The position numbers and the translations under genes are program-made. Under the pieces are notes generated by a model. That model saw only the letters and a list, made by a program, of their open reading frames with translations. It was not told the DNA's origin and did not search any database. From contig CAMZKQ010000043.1 of the NCBI GenBank assembly GCA_947311265.1, forward strand, positions 1 to 19,400: a stretch of DNA of 19,400 nucleotides. The letters are read 5' to 3'. Positions 15,163 through 19,400 of the stretch are shown piece after piece (the stretch's first letter is position 1; the number at the start of each line of letters is the position of its first letter). This DNA comes from an uncultured Chlorobiota bacterium (GTDB lineage: Bacteria; Bacteroidota; Bacteroidia; Bacteroidales; JAADGE01).

Positions 15163-15170
15163 CAAAAGTA
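15163..15170 (-). promoter_or_regulatory. Candidate -7 box for ffh
   Basis: On the minus strand it reads TACTTTTG (TAnnTTTG), 61 bases upstream of the ffh ATG. No -33 TTG at normal spacing. Confidence 0.35.
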
Positions 15171-15196
15171 ATAATTTATATTTAAGGTTTTAAATT

Positions 15197-15724
15197 TTAG
15201 CAAAATTTATTTTCTATTTTTTCAGAAATCATAAAAATAGCGGCTGTTGTGGCGGCGGCCAAGTTAATGGAGGTGTTTTTTCCGAGCATTGGCAAATGTA
15301 TAGAGTCGTGGGCAAGGGCTAGTAATTCTTCGGAGATGCCGTATGTTTCTGAGCCTACTATTAGTATAATATCGCCTTTTGGGCGATACTTTTTTATGGC
15401 TATGCTGTGCGATGTTTTTTCGAGGGCAGTAAAATGTGCGGTTTTGTTTTCTCTTATAACCTGTTGTATATCATCAAGTTCCGACCACGAAAGGCAATTA
15501 ATCGTCGAGCGAGATGTTTTTATTAATTTCTTTGATTTTACATCTAGCTGTGGTTGATATAAGTAAATATGTTTGATTTTTATAGCGTCTGCCGAGCGAA
15601 AAATTATTCCTAAATTTGCAATATTGCTCACCCTATCTAGCAGTAGCGAAATGGTATTTTTATTTGCCAATTTGGTTTCTTTTTCTTTTTTTATTTCCTT
15701 GTGCGTAAGTTGTTTGTGTTTCAT
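15197..15724 (-). CDS. SpoU/TrmH-family RNA 2'-O-methyltransferase
   Basis: A 175-residue SPOUT enzyme that transfers a methyl group from SAM to a ribose 2'-OH in tRNA or rRNA. The three SpoU motifs are present: NIANLGIIFRSADA (34-47, with N34 and R43), IVGSETYGISEE (122-133, with the conserved E126) and HLPMLGKNTSINLAAATTAA (143-162). The C-terminal part forms the trefoil-knot SAM site. The N-terminus is short and basic (KHKQLTHKEIKKEKETK), with no separate L30e-like RNA-binding domain. This fits small TrmH-like or TrmL-like enzymes, but the exact target base cannot be assigned. It starts 25 bases after the WD40-caspase stop, so it is probably co-transcribed, perhaps only as a passenger. Confidence 0.88.
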   Translation of the reverse strand: MKHKQLTHKEIKKEKETKLANKNTISLLLDRVSNIANLGIIFRSADAIKIKHIYLYQPQLDVKSKKLIKTSRSTINCLSWSELDDIQQVIRENKTAHFTALEKTSHSIAIKKYRPKGDIILIVGSETYGISEELLALAHDSIHLPMLGKNTSINLAAATTAAIFMISEKIENKFC

Positions 15725-15749
15725 TTTTGCTTGTTAAATCTTCCTTTGG

Positions 15750-18700
15750 TTACCACACTCTAAAATCAAATTCTAGATTCTCTCGTCTCGAGGTGGGGTT
15801 TTGATGCCCTTTGGTAAGTATGCTTACATTTTTCATTACATAATCTCGGAGTTCGGAAATCATAATTTCGCCATCGTTGTTGGCATCTGCTTTGCCCGAT
15901 TTTATCCCACTTATCATTATGTAAGTAAAAATTCCATTTTTATTTTTGTCGTTTTCGTAGGCATATTCGCCACCGCCTGCCGACGAAATTACGGTTGTGC
16001 CTGTGCCTTTTCTTAAATCTGCAAACATTAGTTTCATTAGCTCGAAGGAGTTTTGGGTGCTTATATTTCTCACCTGTAGGGCTTCATTGGTTTCAATATC
16101 TCTTAGCATTTGGTTCTCGTTGGTGCTTTCTCCTGTTTCGGAAAAATCTTCGTCTTTATCTACTTCGCCGCTGTGGCAGGCATCTATAAATACTACTTTT
16201 TTTCTTGCTGGGATACTGTCCATAAGGTCTTCGAGTAAATCGTACCGCAAGGCGGTTTCTTCCAAGTCGAACATATCTACTTCGGTGGTGGCCAGGTAAT
16301 AGTTCATATCTGCATCGAGGGTGCCGTGTCCTGCAAAGAAGAACATAACTACATCGTCGGGTTTTGTGCCTTCTAGTTGTGATTTTATTTTTAGTATATT
16401 GGTTTTGGTGGCTTCTTTATCTAAGATACTTATAACGTGTATATTGTCAAAACTTTTCTTTTGTTTTTTAAATAATTCGGCAATATCGTTGGCATCTTTT
16501 GCGGCATAATTTAGGTCGTAATCCGAGTTTTCATATTTAGATACTCCAACGGTAATAAGGTATAAATTGGCTTGGGGTTTCTTGTTCAGGTAATTTACCG
16601 AAAAGGTTTCTTTTAGCGACTCTACGCCCAGTTGGTTTACTGTTGATACTTGTATTTTATTTTTCCCTGAGGAAAGAAAAACTTCAAATTCGCCTTTATA
16701 CGTTTTTGATTTTTTGCCTTTAAGGCTATATCCATTTATCCCGAAAAGGGGGACATCGTTTACCCAGACATTAATTCTATCTAGGTTTGTGGTTTTATCT
16801 TTGGCTTTAATTTTCAGCAAAATTTTATTTTCGTCGGTAGAAATACCGAACTCGTCTCGGTTGGAAATGGTTGCCGTTGGGATATTAATTTGTCCTGTAA
16901 ATTGTTCTTCGGAGAAGCCCATTTTTTTTATTCGTTTTTTGTAGGCACGGTAGTAGGCTGCAATTTCGGTACTGTCGGAGTAGGCTAATTTTGAGAGGAC
17001 TAAATCTGGGCGGTTGTAGCGCATATCGAACTGGTCGAAGGCGTATAATTTGTCATTCATCAGGAAGCTGATGTATGGCATTGCCCCTTTTGTGGCATAG
17101 TAGTAGTTGTCGGCATTTACATACACAAATTCGCTCTGCCCAAAGGCGGCAAGGCTTAGCAAGTTTTTTCCTGTATCCAAATTCCAAAACCGAATAAGCC
17201 CATCGTGGCTTGCTGTGGCGATGTAGTTGTAAGGTGTATTAAATTTGATGTCGGAGATGCTGGATTGGTGTTTGGTGGCCTGTACAAAAATTTCTTTTTT
17301 GGTGCTTATGTCAAAAAGGTGCAGATTTTTGTCGTCATCAGTATAGGCAAGTTGTTTTTCGTTGGGGCTAAAGGTGATTGGGGCTTGCCCCGAAAATTCG
17401 GCTAACATTTCCATACTGCCTGCTTTGTAGAGGTAAATTTTAGACCTGTTGCTATTGCTCAGGCAAAAATATTTTGCATTTTTACTTAATTTCGCTTTAT
17501 CTACTGACTGTGAGAGGCTTACAATGCCTACATCTGTAAAGTCGTCGCTGCTTAATAGGGTGCATAGGGTTTCTTTTTTGCCTTCTTTTTTGAGTGTGAG
17601 CAGTACCTCTCCGTTGGCACTTACGGTTTTAAAAAACAGGTCGCCTTTTGTGGAGTAGGCTTTGCGATTTTTGAATTTTTTAAATTTGAATTTCTTTTTT
17701 TCAGTTGAAAAAGATGATAAATCTGCGTTTCGGATATAGGTAGAAAAGACTTCCTCTCGGTCTTTAATTCTTCTGGCATCTAGCAATGAGAATTTTTGCG
17801 AATGTGTACTTTTGTACTGAAAAGCCAAAACTTCCTCATTATTTTTGAGGGCAAAGGAAGAGTAATCTGTATTTTTTTTATTTTTAACCAGTGCCATTTT
17901 ATCTTCCCTACCCAAGCTCCAGATAATCATATCTTCTCGTTTGCTAAGGAACTCATCGGTACGCCTATGGCGTTTGTTTAGTGATGTTTTTATTAGGATT
18001 TGTTTAGAGTTTATAAATTCGGAGGTGTTTTCGATAGAATATTCGTTACGTTGTAGCTTTTCTATAAAGCTAGGGGCTGGTACTTTGCCATATAAAATAC
18101 GCCCTTTTCTTGCCAAATTCCATATTCTGAAACTGCCATCGTGGTAGCCAATAAACATTAATTTTCCGTTTTCGGAAAACGAAATTGCATTTACTCTACC
18201 GGCACCGCCTTCTAGTTTTTTGTCGATAGTAAATTTCTCCATATTCCAGATAATTATTTTCTGATCCTTTCCTGCCGATGCCATGTATTTCCCGGAAGGA
18301 CTAACGGCCAATGCCCGTACATCGCCATCGTGGTATTTTAAGATTTCTTTGCGTTTGCCCGACGAGCGGCTGTAGATATAGATAAGATTATCCCGGTTTG
18401 CGGCAGCAAAATAATCTTCGGTAAGGACTATTGAGTAAAACGAGTTCCAGCTATAGTTGGCTGGGATATTAAATTTTTTCCGTAAGGAAAGGCCTGTTCT
18501 GCCTCTTTTAATTTTGCCGTTTTGCCCGGCAGAGTATAATAATTTGCTGTTTTCGCCAAAAATGAGTGCGTTTGATTTTGCTCTAAAACTTTTTATAATT
18601 TTTTCTTTTTCTAGATTATAAATGTAGGTTTTTGATTTTTTCCCTCCGAAGGCTAATTTTTCACCGTTGGGGCTGTATGCTATTGCGTTGTAGCCTTTTT

Positions 18701-19163
18701 TATTGGCTTTGGAGATTATTTGATAATCATAGTCTTTGAGGTTGATTAAGTAAATAAAATCTGCTCCGCAGGCAAGCGATTTTCCGTTGGGGCTAAATGC
18801 GACTGATTTTACTGGGCTATCGAAAAAGCGGAGTGTTTTTAGGAGTTTGCCGGTGGGGTATTTCCAAATTTTAAGTGTACCATCGTCGGAAACGCTGGCG
18901 ATTATTTTTTTTGTGGGGTGTATGCTTATTGCATTTACGGCTTTTTGGTGTCCGCTTAAGATATTCATCTGCTTGCCCGAGAGCAAGTCCCAGAGGATAA
19001 TTTTATTATCTGCCCCGCAGGAGGCAAGTAGGCTGCCATCTGGGCTGTATTCGAGGTCGTAAATTATGGCAGAATGTCCTGTTTGTATGCTTAGTTGCTG
19101 GGCATTTGTGGTAAATATGCAAGTAAAAATTAGGGCTAGTGAAAATAAAAGTGTTTTTTTCAT
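15750..19163 (-). CDS. Exported WD40-repeat protein with C-terminal caspase-like (C14) peptidase domain
   Basis: 1137 residues. Signal peptide 1-21 (TTNA-Q). A first WD40 propeller spans about 28-352, with blades ending in IILWDL, LKIWKY, IIIWNM and FRIWNL. A divergent middle (360-530) leads into further WD40-like blades to about 675 (LIRFWNLDTGK). A conserved segment (FVYVNADNYYYATKGAMPYI, then FDQFDMRYNRPD) and an Ig-like beta region (about 775-860) precede the caspase domain. That domain runs from about 865 (LYLITVGVSKYENSD) to the end; the dyad is H946 in FFAGHG and C996 in FIDACHSG, both present. Inside it, D1093 to E1104 (DANNDGEIMISE) fits a canonical EF-hand calcium loop. Clan CD peptidases of this type cut after Lys/Arg or Asp; specificity is not readable. 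A periplasmic or secreted role is expected, with the propellers as binding modules. It has a good promoter match at 19262-19293. Confidence 0.92.
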   Translation of the reverse strand: MKKTLLFSLALIFTCIFTTNAQQLSIQTGHSAIIYDLEYSPDGSLLASCGADNKIILWDLLSGKQMNILSGHQKAVNAISIHPTKKIIASVSDDGTLKIWKYPTGKLLKTLRFFDSPVKSVAFSPNGKSLACGADFIYLINLKDYDYQIISKANKKGYNAIAYSPNGEKLAFGGKKSKTYIYNLEKEKIIKSFRAKSNALIFGENSKLLYSAGQNGKIKRGRTGLSLRKKFNIPANYSWNSFYSIVLTEDYFAAANRDNLIYIYSRSSGKRKEILKYHDGDVRALAVSPSGKYMASAGKDQKIIIWNMEKFTIDKKLEGGAGRVNAISFSENGKLMFIGYHDGSFRIWNLARKGRILYGKVPAPSFIEKLQRNEYSIENTSEFINSKQILIKTSLNKRHRRTDEFLSKREDMIIWSLGREDKMALVKNKKNTDYSSFALKNNEEVLAFQYKSTHSQKFSLLDARRIKDREEVFSTYIRNADLSSFSTEKKKFKFKKFKNRKAYSTKGDLFFKTVSANGEVLLTLKKEGKKETLCTLLSSDDFTDVGIVSLSQSVDKAKLSKNAKYFCLSNSNRSKIYLYKAGSMEMLAEFSGQAPITFSPNEKQLAYTDDDKNLHLFDISTKKEIFVQATKHQSSISDIKFNTPYNYIATASHDGLIRFWNLDTGKNLLSLAAFGQSEFVYVNADNYYYATKGAMPYISFLMNDKLYAFDQFDMRYNRPDLVLSKLAYSDSTEIAAYYRAYKKRIKKMGFSEEQFTGQINIPTATISNRDEFGISTDENKILLKIKAKDKTTNLDRINVWVNDVPLFGINGYSLKGKKSKTYKGEFEVFLSSGKNKIQVSTVNQLGVESLKETFSVNYLNKKPQANLYLITVGVSKYENSDYDLNYAAKDANDIAELFKKQKKSFDNIHVISILDKEATKTNILKIKSQLEGTKPDDVVMFFFAGHGTLDADMNYYLATTEVDMFDLEETALRYDLLEDLMDSIPARKKVVFIDACHSGEVDKDEDFSETGESTNENQMLRDIETNEALQVRNISTQNSFELMKLMFADLRKGTGTTVISSAGGGEYAYENDKNKNGIFTYIMISGIKSGKADANNDGEIMISELRDYVMKNVSILTKGHQNPTSRRENLEFDFRVW

Positions 19164-19261
19164 GGTTGTAACTATTTAGGTTGGTGTTTACTTGGTATAT
19201 GTCGTTTTTATTTTAAGAAAAGGGAGCTGTTCTTAAAATTAGGCACACTTTCCGGGTGCAA

Positions 19262-19293
19262 CAAAAATAATAACAAAGTTGTTATAAAACAAA
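19262..19293 (-). promoter_or_regulatory. Promoter of the WD40-caspase gene
   Basis: On the minus strand, TTTG (19293-19290) and TATTTTTG (19269-19262) are 20 bases apart, close to the Bacteroidota -33/-7 consensus. It would give a leader of about 90 bases before the ATG. Confidence 0.6.
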
Positions 19294-19307
19294 TTTTGCT
19301 ATTTTTG
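19279..19307 (+). promoter_or_regulatory. Candidate divergent promoter facing right
   Basis: TTG (19279-19281) and TATTTTTG (19300-19307) are 18 bases apart. It overlaps the leftward promoter and would serve a gene outside the window. Confidence 0.4.
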
Positions 19308-19400
19308 TTTGTGTGCTATATTGGCTTGCGGAAAATGGTTGGAGTAATTTAGGTTGGGTTCTTATCTGGATACCTATGATGTAGTTGTGCTTCATTAGAA

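Larger units (their letters stand above)
19164..19400. other. Intergenic region at the right edge
   Basis: No coding frame of note on either strand; AUG codons here meet stops within a few codons. The region holds two opposed candidate promoters (19262-19293 minus, 19279-19307 plus), so a rightward gene probably begins beyond the window. Confidence 0.5.

Noticed and set aside
1..19400. tRNA, rRNA, CRISPR array, insertion sequence or phage genes
   Set aside because: No cloverleaf-type T-loop motif, regularly spaced repeats, transposase motifs or terminal repeats were seen on reading; short RNAs could still be missed without a covariance-model search.

Overview
The window looks like chromosomal DNA of an AT-rich member of the Bacteroidota. 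The evidence is: signal peptides ending in a small residue followed by Gln (NAQ, FAQ, EAQ); candidate promoters of the TAnnTTTG (-7) type rather than TATAAT; weak Shine-Dalgarno sequences; and typical families of that phylum (secreted lysyl-endopeptidase-like protease, YceI, POTRA-less Omp85 barrel, WD40-caspase protein). The sequence does not let me name a genus. I saw no tRNA, rRNA, CRISPR array, insertion sequence or phage gene.

Layout. Positions 1-1360 (minus) hold the first 453 codons of a secreted trypsin-fold protease, cut by the left edge. Next is arginine deiminase (1603-2859, minus), transcribed divergently from a CheA-type histidine kinase (3021-5006, plus). An ECF sigma factor and a very small HxxxCxxC anti-sigma candidate follow CheA closely (5047-5906). 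Then come a membrane-anchored OB-fold protein (5975-6421) and an exported YceI protein (6582-7142). A strong hairpin at 7157-7202 ends this block and overlaps a candidate promoter. It leads into a compact three-gene operon: cysteine dioxygenase (7215-7865), exported rhodanese-thioredoxin fusion (7882-8607) and an outer-membrane Omp85-family barrel (8614-9909).

Positions 9913-10370 (minus) are a decayed gene that can be read only by changing frames, probably of a coiled-coil plus PD-(D/E)XK nuclease-like family. Everything further right is on the minus strand: long-chain acyl-CoA synthetase (10398-12170), a lysine-rich lipoprotein-like protein (12233-12946), a VTT/DedA-like membrane protein (13005-13655), Ffh (13758-15101), a SpoU-family RNA methyltransferase (15197-15724), and a 1137-residue exported WD40-caspase protein (15750-19163). 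The methyltransferase is probably co-transcribed behind the WD40-caspase gene. The right edge (19164-19400) is intergenic and has two candidate promoters pointing in opposite directions.

How the genes may work together. The sigma factor and anti-sigma candidate are very likely a regulatory pair, and CheA could share their transcript. The cysteine dioxygenase operon joins a cytoplasmic thiol-oxidising enzyme, an exported sulfur-transfer/redox protein and an outer-membrane barrel, which suggests thiol or sulfur handling across the envelope; this last point is inference. Ffh, acyl-CoA synthetase and the methyltransferase are ordinary housekeeping genes. The most distinctive elements are the exported WD40-caspase protein with an EF-hand-like loop, the CDO/rhodanese-thioredoxin/Omp85 operon, and the pseudogene.
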